Source of the DNA: Salibacterium salarium
GTDB taxonomy: Bacteria > Bacillota > Bacilli > Bacillales > Marinococcaceae
Assembly: GCF_030813635.1 (NCBI RefSeq)
Contig: NZ_JAUSUM010000002.1
Span: forward strand, 248,001-312,000
Reading direction: 5' to 3'
Length of the DNA: 64,000 bases
The notes below the pieces were generated by a model. The model searched no databases. It saw nothing but the letters and a program-made list of their open reading frames with translations, and had not been told where the DNA came from. A program made the position numbers and the translations under genes. Below, piece after piece: positions 18,251-28,371 of the stretch. Each line of letters opens with the position of its first letter. The first letter of the stretch is position 1.

Positions 18251-18682
18251 ATGTTTATGGGCGAACATCATCATAACGTGGATGACAAAGGCAGAATGAT
18301 TGTTCCTTCTCGATTTAGAGAGGGTCTTGGAGCCACGTTTGTTATTACACGCGGGATGGATGAATGTTTGTTCATATATCCGATGGATGAGTGGGAACGT
18401 TTAGAGTCTCAACTTAAATCGCTTCCGTTTACCAAAAAAGATGCCCGGGCTTTCACAAGATTCTTTTTTTCTGGAGCAACAGAATGTGAACTAGATAAAC
18501 AGGGAAGGATAAGTATTCCCTCCACTTTGCGCCACTATGCAGGTATAAAAAAAGAATGTGTAGTTATTGGTGTATCCACTAGGGTGGAAATTTGGAGCAA
18601 AGAACAGTGGGAAACGTATTTTGAAGAATCGCAAGAATCTTTCTCTGAAATCGCTGAAAACATTGTAGACTTTGATTTTTAA
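18251..18682 (+). CDS. mraZ: Transcriptional regulator MraZ
   Basis: A 143-aa AbrB/SpoVT-like double-psi barrel DNA-binding protein; it forms rings and represses its own dcw operon in several bacteria. The two tandem MraZ motifs show as [17 protein letters not shown] (about 8-24) and [16 protein letters not shown] (about 79-94), each with the DxxGR signature. It is the first gene of the dcw cluster; rsmH follows after 39 bases. The ATG at 18251 matches the MFMGE start typical of Bacillus MraZ. Autoregulation through the GTGG array just upstream is inferred. Confidence 0.96.
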   Translation: MFMGEHHHNVDDKGRMIVPSRFREGLGATFVITRGMDECLFIYPMDEWERLESQLKSLPFTKKDARAFTRFFFSGATECELDKQGRISIPSTLRHYAGIKKECVVIGVSTRVEIWSKEQWETYFEESQESFSEIAENIVDFDF

Positions 18683-18721
18683 TATAGACGAAATAAAGAT
18701 AAGAAGGGGGGGCACCAATCG

Positions 18722-19660
18722 TTGGAATCTTTTAACCATGATGCAGTATTACTGAAAGAGGCAGTAGAAGGATTAGCTGTGAAAAGCCACGGTACATATA
18801 TTGATTGCACCCTCGGTGGCGCAGGTCACAGCGAAAAAATACTACAGTCCTTAAATAAAACAGGTCATTTGTATGCTTTTGACCAAGATGAAAATGCCCT
18901 GATTCATGCTGAAGACAGGCTTCATCAATATAAAGGTCAGTTCACTTTATTGAACGAGAATTTTGAATATCTCAAAGGACAAATGTCAAAGCATTCCGTA
19001 GTTGGAGTGGATGGTATACTATTTGATCTTGGTGTCTCCTCACCACAATTGGATGAAGCGGCTAGAGGGTTCAGCTACAGATATGATGCTCCGCTTGATA
19101 TGAGGATGAATCAGCGCCAGGAACTAACTGCTGAAACGGTGGTAAATGAATGGAGCTTTCATGACCTTTCATTTATTATTTCTAAGTATGGAGAGGAAAA
19201 ATTTGCGAAACAAATTGCCCGTAAAATTGAAGCTGCCAGGCAAAAAGCGCCGATTGAAACCACCTTTGAATTGACAGACATTATTAAAAAAGCGATACCG
19301 GCTCCTGCGCGAAGAAAAGGTGGACACCCTTCCAAGCGTACGTTTCAAGCCATACGAATTGCTGTGAACGATGAACTGGGTGTGTTGGAGAGAGCTTTAA
19401 GAGATGCTGTCGAGCTGTTAAATCCCGGAGGGCGCCTTTGTGTCATTACGTTTCATTCTTTAGAGGATAGGATTTGTAAGCAAATCTTTAAAGAGCAGAG
19501 CAGTACTCCTGATTTACCGAAAGGGCTGCCGGTGATACCGGAAGGGCAAGAACCGGTGCTAAAATTAATTTCCAAAAAGCCGATAACAGCAGAGGTAGGA
19601 GAATTAGATGAAAATAACCGTGCTCATTCAGCAAAACTGCGAATAGCGGAAAAACGTTAG
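18722..19660 (+). CDS. rsmH: 16S rRNA (cytosine1402-N4)-methyltransferase
   Basis: A 312-aa SAM-dependent methyltransferase (MraW) acting on C1402 of 16S rRNA. The SAM site is [14 protein letters not shown]. Family segments are [45 protein letters not shown] and [13 protein letters not shown]. It starts at a TTG (18722) 9 bases after a G-rich SD (AAGGGGGG). It is the second dcw gene, and ftsL begins 11 bases after its stop. Confidence 0.96.
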   Translation: MESFNHDAVLLKEAVEGLAVKSHGTYIDCTLGGAGHSEKILQSLNKTGHLYAFDQDENALIHAEDRLHQYKGQFTLLNENFEYLKGQMSKHSVVGVDGILFDLGVSSPQLDEAARGFSYRYDAPLDMRMNQRQELTAETVVNEWSFHDLSFIISKYGEEKFAKQIARKIEAARQKAPIETTFELTDIIKKAIPAPARRKGGHPSKRTFQAIRIAVNDELGVLERALRDAVELLNPGGRLCVITFHSLEDRICKQIFKEQSSTPDLPKGLPVIPEGQEPVLKLISKKPITAEVGELDENNRAHSAKLRIAEKR

Positions 19661-19671
19661 GGGGAAGCGCT

Positions 19672-20040
19672 TTGGATAATTTGGCTCAGCAATTGCAACG
19701 TCAAAAACAGCAAACAGAGACAGTACATACACATGTGCAACAACACCAAATCCCTGGGAAAATTTCAAAAGGGGAAAAGGTTATCTTTTCCGCTATGATT
19801 ATCGCCGTACTAATTGCTTCTGTTTTTGTGGTCACAAACTATGCTAATATTTATACACAAGAACGTGAAATATCCAATTTGAATCAGTCTATAAATGAAC
19901 AAACAGAAATGAATCGCAGCCTCGAACTTGAAGTTTCAGAGCTCAGCTCTCCAGATCGTATTATGTATTATGCTAAAGAAGAATTGGGGATGGAACTAGA
20001 CGACAAGCAAGTTAAAGTTATTCAAGGCGCGACACCTTAA
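19672..20040 (+). CDS. ftsL: Cell division protein FtsL
   Basis: A 122-aa bitopic membrane protein of the divisome. The cytoplasmic N-terminus is rich in glutamine. One transmembrane helix (about residues 37-60, FSAMIIAVLIASVFVVTNYA) is followed by an extracytoplasmic coiled coil (EREISNLNQSINEQTEMNR) that pairs with DivIC. The start is a TTG at 19672. FtsL is unstable and rate-limiting for division in B. subtilis, and in that species it is the main target of MraZ control. A hairpin lies between ftsL and pbpB. Confidence 0.92.
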   Translation: MDNLAQQLQRQKQQTETVHTHVQQHQIPGKISKGEKVIFSAMIIAVLIASVFVVTNYANIYTQEREISNLNQSINEQTEMNRSLELEVSELSSPDRIMYYAKEELGMELDDKQVKVIQGATP

Positions 20041-20067
20041 TAAATAGAGTGAAAATAAAAAAATGGG

Positions 20068-20100
20068 GGGCGGCTAATGCTTGCCGCCCTTGTTCTGTTT
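20068..20100 (+). terminator. Hairpin between ftsL and pbpB, possible internal attenuator
   Basis: GGGCGGC (20068-20074) and GCCGCCC (20083-20089) form a perfect GC-rich stem with an 8-base loop, followed by the U-rich TTGTTCTGTTT. It looks like a weak intrinsic terminator inside the operon, 35 bases before pbpB. Confidence 0.5.
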
Positions 20101-20134
20101 ACATAGAAGTATCGTAGATGAGGTGGTGTATGGA

Positions 20135-22336
20135 TTGGCTCAAAAACGAAAAAGTATTATTAAAAGAGCATTACTTCTATTAACAATAATTGTATTGTTT
20201 TTTCTAGTTTTTGCTGGAAGAGTCGTATATGTTCAGGTAGGTAAAGAGGTAGATGGTCAGAACTTAGAGGCAATGGCAGAATCTCGTTGGACGACGTCAA
20301 CGACATTACATGGGCAAAGAGGAACAATTTATGATCGTGAAGGTTCCCCGTTGGCAGAAGAAGTTCAGTCCTACACTGCATTTGCTGTTTTAAATGAAGA
20401 CTATGAAAGTTACGTGGAGAACCCATCAAAAACAGCTGAGGAATTAGCTCCATTGATTGAAAAGGATGTCTCAGAACTAACGAATATGTTTCGGAATGGA
20501 ATAGAGGAAGGGAAATTCCAAATAGAGCTCGGTTCAGGTTCTAAATATTTATCGTTATCCGAAAAAGAGGAAATTGATGAGTTGAATCTGCCAGGTATTT
20601 ATTTTCGCACGGAACCAAAACGATATTACCCGAATCAAGAATTTGCTTCTCATGTGTTAGGGTACACAGAGCATGATATGAGTGAAGCAAAAATGGGATT
20701 AGAGTTAGAATTAGATGAAAACATGTCTCCGACGGATGGGTCTCTATCTTATCAACGAAATCGACAAGGTACTCCGTTATGGAATGTCAATGAGCAGCTA
20801 GAAGAACCAGAAGATGGGGAAGATGTCTATTTAACCATTGACTCAAATATACAAACAGCAATTGAACAAGCAATGACCAAAGTAGAAGAGCAATATGACC
20901 CTAATAAAATGACAGCAATCGTAGCTAACGCACAAACTGGAGAGATATTAGGGATGGGGAATCGTCCAAGTTTTAATCCAAACGAATATGAATCCATCAC
21001 TAATTATACGAACTATGCCGTTTCAGACAGGATTGAACCTGGTTCTACTATGAAGATGTTTACATTGGCTGCTGCAATAGAAGAAGGGGTCTTTGATGGG
21101 AGTGACACTTTTCAATCTGGTACGTATAACATAGGATCAAGTACGATTGGTGATCACAATAACAGTCAAGGTTGGGGAGAAATTACGTATGACGAAGGGC
21201 TCATACGTTCCTCCAATGTGGCTTTTGCAAAAGTGGCTCTTGAAAAATTAGGACCCGAACGTTTTTTTAAGTATATGAATAAATTCGGATTTTCAGAACG
21301 TACGGGAATTGATTTACCTAATGAAGCCAATAGTAACTTAGCCAAGCCTACTGATTTAAATACTGCGGTTACTGGTTTTGGACAATCGAGTGCTGTTACT
21401 CCGATTCAACTTCTTCAAGCAGCCACAGCGGTTGCAAATGATGGAGAGATGATGACCCCATATATTGTTGATAAAATTTATAATTCTAAAGAAGATCAAT
21501 ATTCATATGAAGCTTCTCCAGAATCAGCAGGAAACCCAATAAGTGAAGATACTGCTACAAGAGCAAGAGAGAAGCTAGAGAAAGTAGTAACGTCAGAAGA
21601 CGGAACAGGGCAACCGTTTCAAATAGATGGAATAGATGTTGCCGGTAAGACAGGAACGGCACAAATTAGTGACCCGAATGGACCGGGTTATTTAAGTGGT
21701 GAAGACCAAAATATTTTTTCTTTTATTGGAATGGCTCCTGTTGATGATCCAAGTATTATTGTATATGTAGCGGTGGATCGTCCAAATTTAGAAGATACGG
21801 AATCTGGTTCATCACCTGTATCTCAAATATTTAATCCAGTTATGAAGCAAAGTTTATCATATTTAAATCTTTCTCCTAACGATGTTGAAGAAGAAGAGGT
21901 GTATGAAGAAGACGGAGTGAAAGCAGAGTCCTATGTTGATGAAAACCTTGATGAAGCCGTTGCACACCTCGAAGATAGAGGGTTAGCTCCACTTACAATT
22001 GGGGATGGTTCAACCATAACGGACCAATACCCGACGGCAGGAGAACCGCTCATTATCGGAGAAAAAGTTTTTCTGTTAACCGATGGAGAAATATCTATGC
22101 CGGATATGACAGGATGGTCTTTACGTGATGTGAAAAGATTGAGTACCCTTTTAGAACTCCAGCTAGATCACTTGGGTTCAGGGTATGTAACAGATCAAAG
22201 TATTGATTCTGGAGCTTCTGTCCAGAAGGGAGGACATCTGACAATAGAATTGCAAACAGCGGCAGAAAATAATTCTAAAACAAAGCAAGAACAACAAGAA
22301 AGTGATGAGCAAAAAGCAGAACAACAGAGAGAATAG
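20135..22336 (+). CDS. pbpB: Penicillin-binding protein 2B, division transpeptidase
   Basis: A 733-aa class B PBP that cross-links septal peptidoglycan (FtsI equivalent). It has a short cytoplasmic tail and one TM helix (about 10-32), a dimerisation/pedestal domain, and a transpeptidase domain with the active-site motif STMK (serine about residue 304), SSN and KTGT. Two C-terminal PASTA-like domains follow, then a Q/E/K-rich tail. The TTG at 20135 (MAQKRKS) is preferred because GAGGTGG lies 8 bases upstream. The adjacent spoVD is a sporulation paralog. Confidence 0.95.
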   Translation: MAQKRKSIIKRALLLLTIIVLFFLVFAGRVVYVQVGKEVDGQNLEAMAESRWTTSTTLHGQRGTIYDREGSPLAEEVQSYTAFAVLNEDYESYVENPSKTAEELAPLIEKDVSELTNMFRNGIEEGKFQIELGSGSKYLSLSEKEEIDELNLPGIYFRTEPKRYYPNQEFASHVLGYTEHDMSEAKMGLELELDENMSPTDGSLSYQRNRQGTPLWNVNEQLEEPEDGEDVYLTIDSNIQTAIEQAMTKVEEQYDPNKMTAIVANAQTGEILGMGNRPSFNPNEYESITNYTNYAVSDRIEPGSTMKMFTLAAAIEEGVFDGSDTFQSGTYNIGSSTIGDHNNSQGWGEITYDEGLIRSSNVAFAKVALEKLGPERFFKYMNKFGFSERTGIDLPNEANSNLAKPTDLNTAVTGFGQSSAVTPIQLLQAATAVANDGEMMTPYIVDKIYNSKEDQYSYEASPESAGNPISEDTATRAREKLEKVVTSEDGTGQPFQIDGIDVAGKTGTAQISDPNGPGYLSGEDQNIFSFIGMAPVDDPSIIVYVAVDRPNLEDTESGSSPVSQIFNPVMKQSLSYLNLSPNDVEEEEVYEEDGVKAESYVDENLDEAVAHLEDRGLAPLTIGDGSTITDQYPTAGEPLIIGEKVFLLTDGEISMPDMTGWSLRDVKRLSTLLELQLDHLGSGYVTDQSIDSGASVQKGGHLTIELQTAAENNSKTKQEQQESDEQKAEQQRE

Positions 22337-22362
22337 CGAAAAACGCGTAGAATGAAATCCGT

Positions 22363-22390
22363 TCTTATTAAAGGTAAACAAGCATAAGGT
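22363..22390 (+). promoter_or_regulatory. Possible sigma-E promoter of spoVD
   Basis: TCTTATT (22363-22369), 13 bases, CATAAGGT (22383-22390) resembles kmATATT-N13/14-CATACAMT. It lies about 55 bases upstream of the spoVD ATG. B. subtilis spoVD has its own sigma-E promoter at this place. Confidence 0.4.
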
Positions 22391-22443
22391 TTAAACAAGA
22401 CGTTAGCACGATTAATATAAACCTTATGGTGGTGGAACGCAAA

Positions 22444-24378
22444 ATGCGCGTATCTTTCCTTACAGTCAGAAAAAGACTCTTTTTTGTACTTGTTGGTGGA
22501 GCTGTTGCTATAGCAATCTTGTTATTTCGGCTCGGTTTTGTTCAGTTTTCGATGGGGGAATGGTTGACAGAACTTGCGAAAGATTCATGGAGCCGTGATG
22601 TTCCATTTGAATCCGAACGTGGGGAAATTTTAGATCGAAATGGAGAAATACTAGCGACTAATATTAGTGCCCCTTCTGTGATTGCGGCCCCAAAACAAAT
22701 TGAAAATCCAGAGCAGTCAGCAGCAGAGTTAGCTGTGACTCTTGGAGTAAGTGAAGATAAAGCATATGGTTGGCTGACTAAGAATGAATCATTGGTACGT
22801 TTAAATCCAGAAGGACGTAAAATAAGTAAAGAAAAAGCAAAGGCAGTAAGAGATCTTGATATAGAAGGGATATATATCGCTGAAGACAATAAGCGTCACT
22901 ATCCTAAAGGGACATATCTTTCGCATGTGCTAGGTTTTGCTGGAATTGATAATCAGGGTCTTACCGGTTTGGAACAATACTATGATGAGAGACTTAAAGG
23001 TGAAGCCGGGCGGGTATCATTTTTTTCTGATGCAAAGGGACAAAAGCTGCAAGGGCTGGCGGATGAATATGAACAACCTGAAAAAGGTGAAGATTTAAGG
23101 TTAACGATTGATGACCGCGTACAAACAATCATCGAACGTGAATTGGACATCGCTGAGGCAACATATAATCCAGATGGGGCCCTTGCAATCGCAATGGATC
23201 CTGATTCAGGTGAAATACTCGGTATGAGCAGCCGCCCTGATTTTAACCCAGATAATTTTAGAGAAATCCCGGCAGAAGTTTATAATCAAAATAAACCTGT
23301 ATGGTCGACATATGAGCCGGGTTCCACATTTAAAATTATTACACTCGCTGCCGCTCTTGAAGAAGAGAAAGTTGATTTAGAAAACGATCATTTTAATGAT
23401 CCCGGTTATATTGAAGTGAATGGAACGAAACTTCATTGTTGGAAAAAAGGAGGACACGGCGAACAAACATTTTTGGAAGTTGTCCAAAATTCCTGTAACC
23501 CTGGATTTGTTGCACTAGGGGAAAGACTGGGCACCGATACATTATTTGACTATATTGATAATTTTGGTTTCGGAAAAAAAACAGGAGTGGATTTGCAGGG
23601 CGAAGGTACGGGCATATTGTTTAATAGGGAAAATGTAGGCCCATTGGAACTTGCAACTACAGCTTTTGGTCAAGGGGTTTCTGTTACCCCCCTCCAACAA
23701 GTAACGGCGGTGTCAGCAGCAGTAAATGGTGGTTATTTATATCAACCTTATTTGGCAAAAGAATGGCTAGACCCGACAACTGGAATGGTGAAACAATCGA
23801 CACCACCTAAAATGAAACAAAGAGTGATCTCAGAACAAACTTCTAAAGAAGTACGGCATGCGTTAGAATATGTTGTAGCAAAAGGAACAGGAAAAGGTGC
23901 GTTCGTAGATGGATATCGAGTAGGTGGAAAAACAGGAACTGCTCAAAAAGCAGAAGGCGGGCAGTATTTAGAGAATAATCATATCGTTTCCTTTATTGGA
24001 TTCGCTCCGGCGAATGACCCAGAAATAGTGGTTTATACTGCTATTGATAATCCGAAAGATACACTTCAATTCGGTGGAATCGTTGCCGCACCAATCGTTG
24101 GTAATATTATTGGTGATAGTTTAAGTGCTATGGGAGTGGAAAAACAGACTAATCAACTTGAAAAAAGTTTAGACTGGGATGATGATGTTTTGACAGAAAC
24201 TCCTGATGTGACAGGGAAAAATCTGAAAGAGTTACATCAGGCCTATTATCCGTTCAACATAGAAAAAGAAGGAGAAGGATCGGTTGTGGTTGCTCAATCT
24301 CCCGAACCCGGAGAAAAAATAAAAGAAGGTGGAACAATAAGGCTTTATCTGGATGACAAATCGGAATCTTCCGATTAA
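22444..24378 (+). CDS. spoVD: Stage V sporulation protein D (spore cortex class B PBP)
   Basis: A 644-aa transpeptidase needed for spore cortex peptidoglycan. One N-terminal TM helix is followed by the dimerisation domain. The transpeptidase domain has STFK (serine about residue 294, the position known for B. subtilis SpoVD), SCN and KTGT. One PASTA domain lies at the C-terminus (VVAQSPEPGEKI). The ATG at 22444 (MRVSFLTVRKRL) matches the B. subtilis start; the frame is open 18 bases further upstream. It works with SpoVE, and in B. subtilis its activity depends on the thioredoxin-like StoA. Confidence 0.95.
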   Translation: MRVSFLTVRKRLFFVLVGGAVAIAILLFRLGFVQFSMGEWLTELAKDSWSRDVPFESERGEILDRNGEILATNISAPSVIAAPKQIENPEQSAAELAVTLGVSEDKAYGWLTKNESLVRLNPEGRKISKEKAKAVRDLDIEGIYIAEDNKRHYPKGTYLSHVLGFAGIDNQGLTGLEQYYDERLKGEAGRVSFFSDAKGQKLQGLADEYEQPEKGEDLRLTIDDRVQTIIERELDIAEATYNPDGALAIAMDPDSGEILGMSSRPDFNPDNFREIPAEVYNQNKPVWSTYEPGSTFKIITLAAALEEEKVDLENDHFNDPGYIEVNGTKLHCWKKGGHGEQTFLEVVQNSCNPGFVALGERLGTDTLFDYIDNFGFGKKTGVDLQGEGTGILFNRENVGPLELATTAFGQGVSVTPLQQVTAVSAAVNGGYLYQPYLAKEWLDPTTGMVKQSTPPKMKQRVISEQTSKEVRHALEYVVAKGTGKGAFVDGYRVGGKTGTAQKAEGGQYLENNHIVSFIGFAPANDPEIVVYTAIDNPKDTLQFGGIVAAPIVGNIIGDSLSAMGVEKQTNQLEKSLDWDDDVLTETPDVTGKNLKELHQAYYPFNIEKEGEGSVVVAQSPEPGEKIKEGGTIRLYLDDKSESSD

Positions 24379-24459
24379 AATAGATGAAGTGTCCAATGAA
24401 GGACACACAAGTAGCAATAGTACCTCGTTTATTAATCACGTATCAGGAGAGAAGTTATA

Positions 24460-25929
24460 ATGAAAAAATTAAATGATTTAACAAGTCACCTTTTTATTAC
24501 AGAAAGTATAGAACCTATTAATCCAACTATAACGTCTTTGCATATGGACTCCCGCTCTGTTGAAACGGGGGGATTGTTTTTTTGTATTAGAGGTTACACC
24601 GTAGATGGTCACGATTATGCTATTGGTGCCGAGAGTTCTGGAGCAGCTGCGATTGTTACAGAAGAGCGGCTTGATGTTTCTATTCCACAAGTTATTGTTG
24701 AAGACACAAAACGTGCTATGGCAGTGATAGCTAATGTGTTTTATAATCATCCAACTCGCTCTTTTCGATTAATTGGAGTAACGGGAACGAATGGAAAAAC
24801 AACTACCAGTCATCTCATTGATGCCATTCTAAAAGAAAACGATAAAAAAACAGGTTTAATTGGAACAATGTACACAAAAATTGGAGAAATTGAATCAGAA
24901 ACAGTGAATACAACACCAGAATCATTACCGTTACAACAATTATTTTCTGATATGGTCGCAGAAGAAGTTGACACGTGTGTTATGGAAGTATCCTCGCATG
25001 CACTTGACCTTGGCAGAGTTAGGGGATGCGCTTTTAATACTGCTGTCTTTACAAATCTCACACCAGAGCATTTAGATTATCATGGCACCATGGATGCTTA
25101 TAAACAGGCAAAGGGGCTCTTATTTGCGCAATTGGGGAATACGTATGATGGGCCAGTTAAAACAGCGGTGTTAAATGGGGACGATCCAGCTTCCACTGAT
25201 TATAAGAGAATGACCTCCGTTCCGGTTCTTACATATGGGATGAGCCAACACAATGATATTCATGCAAGGAAAATGAAAATGACACCGGGAGGGAGTTTTT
25301 TCGAATTAGTTACTCCGTGGGGGGTCCGAACTTTACGCTTGTCGCTTGTCGGTCGATTTAGTGTTTATAATGCACTTGCTGCTGCGGCTGCTTGTTTAGC
25401 AGAAGGGTTAGAATTGAATACCATCGTTTCTGCCTTAGAGAGGGTGACGGGAGTACGGGGTAGATTTGAACCAGTAGATGCTGGACAGTCGTTTGCAGTA
25501 GTTGTTGATTATGCTCATACGGCTGATAGTTTGGAAAATGTCTTGCGAACCATACAAGAGATGGCTGAAGGTGATATCTATGTTGTCGTTGGCTGTGGAG
25601 GAGATAGAGATAAAGCAAAACGCCCGAAAATGGCCCGTGTTGCTTTGGAATACAGCACCCATGCGATTTTCACTTCAGATAACCCTCGTAATGAAGACCC
25701 TCAACAAATATTGAATCAGATGACAGAAGGTATTTCAGAAGCTGAGTCCTATAACGTTGAACTCGATCGTGATCAGGCCATTCGTTCAGCGGTGAAACAA
25801 GCAAAGGCAAATGATATTGTCTTAATTGCAGGTAAAGGACATGAAACGTATCAAATAATAGGAAGTCAAGTTATTGAATTCGATGATCGAGCTAAAGCAT
25901 ACAACGCTATTAAAGAACTAAAAAAATAA
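24460..25929 (+). CDS. murE: UDP-MurNAc-L-Ala-D-Glu:meso-diaminopimelate ligase
   Basis: Adds the third residue to the peptidoglycan precursor. The 489-aa Mur ligase has the P-loop [14 protein letters not shown] (about 107-120) and the C-terminal selectivity motif DNPRNEDP. That motif recognises meso-diaminopimelate rather than lysine, so the wall is predicted to be A1-gamma type as in most bacilli. It starts at an ATG with a CAGGAGAGAAG SD region. mraY follows 19 bases later. Confidence 0.97.
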   Translation: MKKLNDLTSHLFITESIEPINPTITSLHMDSRSVETGGLFFCIRGYTVDGHDYAIGAESSGAAAIVTEERLDVSIPQVIVEDTKRAMAVIANVFYNHPTRSFRLIGVTGTNGKTTTSHLIDAILKENDKKTGLIGTMYTKIGEIESETVNTTPESLPLQQLFSDMVAEEVDTCVMEVSSHALDLGRVRGCAFNTAVFTNLTPEHLDYHGTMDAYKQAKGLLFAQLGNTYDGPVKTAVLNGDDPASTDYKRMTSVPVLTYGMSQHNDIHARKMKMTPGGSFFELVTPWGVRTLRLSLVGRFSVYNALAAAAACLAEGLELNTIVSALERVTGVRGRFEPVDAGQSFAVVVDYAHTADSLENVLRTIQEMAEGDIYVVVGCGGDRDKAKRPKMARVALEYSTHAIFTSDNPRNEDPQQILNQMTEGISEAESYNVELDRDQAIRSAVKQAKANDIVLIAGKGHETYQIIGSQVIEFDDRAKAYNAIKELKK

Positions 25930-25948
25930 GGAAGGAGGAAGCAAAATC

Positions 25949-26920
25949 GTGGTCTCCATTATATTTATTGCACTAGTTACTGCATTTATTTTGACAGTCA
26001 TCATATCACCAATTAGTATTCCAGTTCTAAAAAGACTGAAGTTTGGCCAGAGTATTAGAGAAGAGGGGCCTAAATCCCATATGAAAAAAGGAGGAACTCC
26101 CACAATGGGAGGAGTAATGGTTCTTCTCTCTATTCTTTTCACAACCCTAATTATTCAAGGGTTTGTGCTAGAGTGGAGCACAGAAACCTTTTTGTTACTT
26201 CTGGTAACTATTGGATTTGGTTTTCTCGGCTTTCTCGATGATTTTATCAAAATAACAAAGAAACGAAATTTAGGATTAACTTCGAAACAAAAACTTGCTG
26301 GACAATTGATTATTGCGTTGATTTTTTTCCTTGTATTAAACGATAGTCAATTCAGTACCGACGTGGCAGTACCCGGAACGACCATGTCGATTGATTTTGA
26401 TTGGTTCTATTTATTGCTTACTATCGTAATGCTTGTCGGTTCGTCCAACGCGGTCAACTTAACAGATGGATTAGATGGACTGCTTGCTGGTACAGGAGCG
26501 ATTGCTTTTGGGGCATTTGCAGTACTTGCTTGGAATGTTGAAATGGGAAATGCTGCAGTTTTTGCAGCGACTACAGCCGGAGCTGTTCTTGGATTTTTAG
26601 TTTTTAATGCACACCCTGCTAAAGTATTTATGGGTGATACGGGATCCCTTGCTCTAGGAGGAGGGCTTGCGGCATTAGCTATTATTACAAAACTAGAATT
26701 GTTGCTGATTATTATTGGTGCGGTGTTTGTATTAGAAACTGTGTCGGTTATCTTACAAGTACTTTCTTTCAAATTAAAGGGAACTCGAATATTTAAAATG
26801 AGTCCGATTCATCACCACTTTGAACTTTCGGGTTGGTCGGAATGGCGGGTTGTTGTGACTTTTTGGGTAGCCGCAGCGGTTTGCGCTGTACTTGGAATTT
26901 ATATTGAGGTGTGGGTATGA
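25949..26920 (+). CDS. mraY: Phospho-N-acetylmuramoyl-pentapeptide transferase
   Basis: A 323-aa polytopic membrane enzyme that transfers phospho-MurNAc-pentapeptide to undecaprenyl phosphate, giving lipid I. The signatures are [15 protein letters not shown] (Mg2+/substrate aspartates), [22 protein letters not shown] and the HHHFE loop. The GTG start follows AAGGAAGGAGGAAGC. Its stop overlaps the murD ATG (ATGA). Confidence 0.97.
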   Translation: MVSIIFIALVTAFILTVIISPISIPVLKRLKFGQSIREEGPKSHMKKGGTPTMGGVMVLLSILFTTLIIQGFVLEWSTETFLLLLVTIGFGFLGFLDDFIKITKKRNLGLTSKQKLAGQLIIALIFFLVLNDSQFSTDVAVPGTTMSIDFDWFYLLLTIVMLVGSSNAVNLTDGLDGLLAGTGAIAFGAFAVLAWNVEMGNAAVFAATTAGAVLGFLVFNAHPAKVFMGDTGSLALGGGLAALAIITKLELLLIIIGAVFVLETVSVILQVLSFKLKGTRIFKMSPIHHHFELSGWSEWRVVVTFWVAAAVCAVLGIYIEVWV

Positions 26921-28296
26921 AGGATAAACGATGGTTTTTTCAAAAAAATATATTAGTATTAGGGCTTGCAAAAAGTGGGTTGGCGGCCGCAAAAACTCTT
27001 AAACAACTAGGAGCCAATGTAACGGTGAACGAAGCTAAAAATCTTAAAGGCAGTGTTGAAGAAGAGGAGCTCCGTCGATTGAACATAAAACTTGTATCAG
27101 GAGGTCACCCTCTTCATTTAGTAGATGACTCTCTTGATTATATTGTCAAAAATCCTGGTATCCGCTATGATAACCCAATCGTCAAAATCGCAGTAGAAAA
27201 AAAACTGCCTGTTGTAACAGAAATAGAGTTGGCTGACATTATAGGAGAAGGGGATATTTTGGCAATTACCGGCTCCAATGGTAAGACTACAACAACCACA
27301 CTTATTTACGAAATGCTGCAAAAATCGGGTGTACCTTCACACTTGGCTGGAAATATAGGTAATGTCGCATGTGAAGTTGCAGAAAACACCAAAAAAGGTG
27401 ACGTGATGGTAACGGAAGTGTCAAGTTTCCAACTAAAAGGAACCGAAGAATTTCATCCTCGAACGTCTGTGTTATTAAATATTTTTGATGCCCATCTTGA
27501 CTACCATGGAGGAAGGGCGGATTATGAATACTCGAAAGGGAAAATTTTCGAAAACATGAAAAAGGGAGATTCGGCCATTTATAATGCGGAAGATCCTGTA
27601 GTGACCAAACTTGCGCACCAGTCTTTTGCATCGTTAATTCCCTTCTCGGTTCATGGTCACATTACTGATGGTGCTTATGTGAAAGACGATGTACTATATT
27701 TTCGCGGTGAAGAAATTATAACAGTGGAAGAGGCAGCCCTACCAGGCAAACATAATCAAGAAAATATGTTGGCAGCTATTGCTGCTGCTATTATTCATGG
27801 GGCTAATAAATCAGAAATACGAAAGGTGCTCATGGATTTCAATGGAATAGAACATCGTTTGCAATTTGTTGGTTCACTAAATGGTAGAAAAGTATATAAT
27901 GACTCTAAAGCGACGAATATTTTGTCTACCCAAAAAGCAATTGAAGCCTTCACTAACCCTGTTGTTTTATTAGCTGGTGGATTGGACAGGGGAAACGAAT
28001 TTGATGACTTAATACCATCTTTAAAAAATGTGAAAGCGGCTGTGTTTTATGGAGAAACAAAAGATAAATTAGAGCAGGCTGGAAAAAGTGCTGGTATTAC
28101 AAAAATAAAAAAGACAAACACGTTAGACGAAGCTGTTCATCATGCGTATTTTTTTACAGAACAGGATGATGTACTATTATTGTCCCCTGCATGTGCAAGC
28201 TGGGATCAATTCAAAACATTTGAAGAACGAGGGGCAGCGTTTTTACAGGCTGTTGAAAAAATAAAATTGGAAGTGAAATCAGACCTATCAGGGTGA
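26917..28296 (+). CDS. murD: UDP-MurNAc-L-alanine:D-glutamate ligase
   Basis: A 459-aa Mur ligase that adds D-glutamate. The N-terminal Rossmann-type start reads [16 protein letters not shown], the P-loop is [13 protein letters not shown] (about 116-128), and the C-terminal domain contains [19 protein letters not shown]. The ATG at 26917 overlaps the mraY stop; a GTG two codons earlier is also possible. It is followed by the spoVE promoter region. Confidence 0.96.
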   Translation: MKDKRWFFQKNILVLGLAKSGLAAAKTLKQLGANVTVNEAKNLKGSVEEEELRRLNIKLVSGGHPLHLVDDSLDYIVKNPGIRYDNPIVKIAVEKKLPVVTEIELADIIGEGDILAITGSNGKTTTTTLIYEMLQKSGVPSHLAGNIGNVACEVAENTKKGDVMVTEVSSFQLKGTEEFHPRTSVLLNIFDAHLDYHGGRADYEYSKGKIFENMKKGDSAIYNAEDPVVTKLAHQSFASLIPFSVHGHITDGAYVKDDVLYFRGEEIITVEEAALPGKHNQENMLAAIAAAIIHGANKSEIRKVLMDFNGIEHRLQFVGSLNGRKVYNDSKATNILSTQKAIEAFTNPVVLLAGGLDRGNEFDDLIPSLKNVKAAVFYGETKDKLEQAGKSAGITKIKKTNTLDEAVHHAYFFTEQDDVLLLSPACASWDQFKTFEERGAAFLQAVEKIKLEVKSDLSG

Positions 28297-28302
28297 CGCT
28301 AA

Positions 28303-28330
28303 GCATGTTCACCTTTCTATGGCATACATT
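28303..28330 (+). promoter_or_regulatory. Sigma-E promoter candidate of spoVE
   Basis: GCATGTT (28303-28309), 13 bases, CATACATT (28323-28330) closely matches the sigma-E pattern (6 of 7 in the -35, 7 of 8 in the -10). In B. subtilis spoVE has sigma-E promoters directly upstream. The -10 also forms one arm of a perfect inverted repeat. Confidence 0.6.
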
Positions 28331-28353
28331 GTAAAAAGAACTTTCAATGTATG
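28323..28353 (+). repeat. Perfect 9-bp inverted repeat over the spoVE -10 region
   Basis: CATACATTG (28323-28331) and CAATGTATG (28345-28353) are separated by 13 bases. There is no T-run, so a terminator is unlikely. The left arm coincides with the proposed sigma-E -10; the right arm would lie in the transcript's first bases, upstream of the SD. Confidence 0.7.
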
Positions 28354-28371
28354 TAAAAAGAGGTGGGCGAA

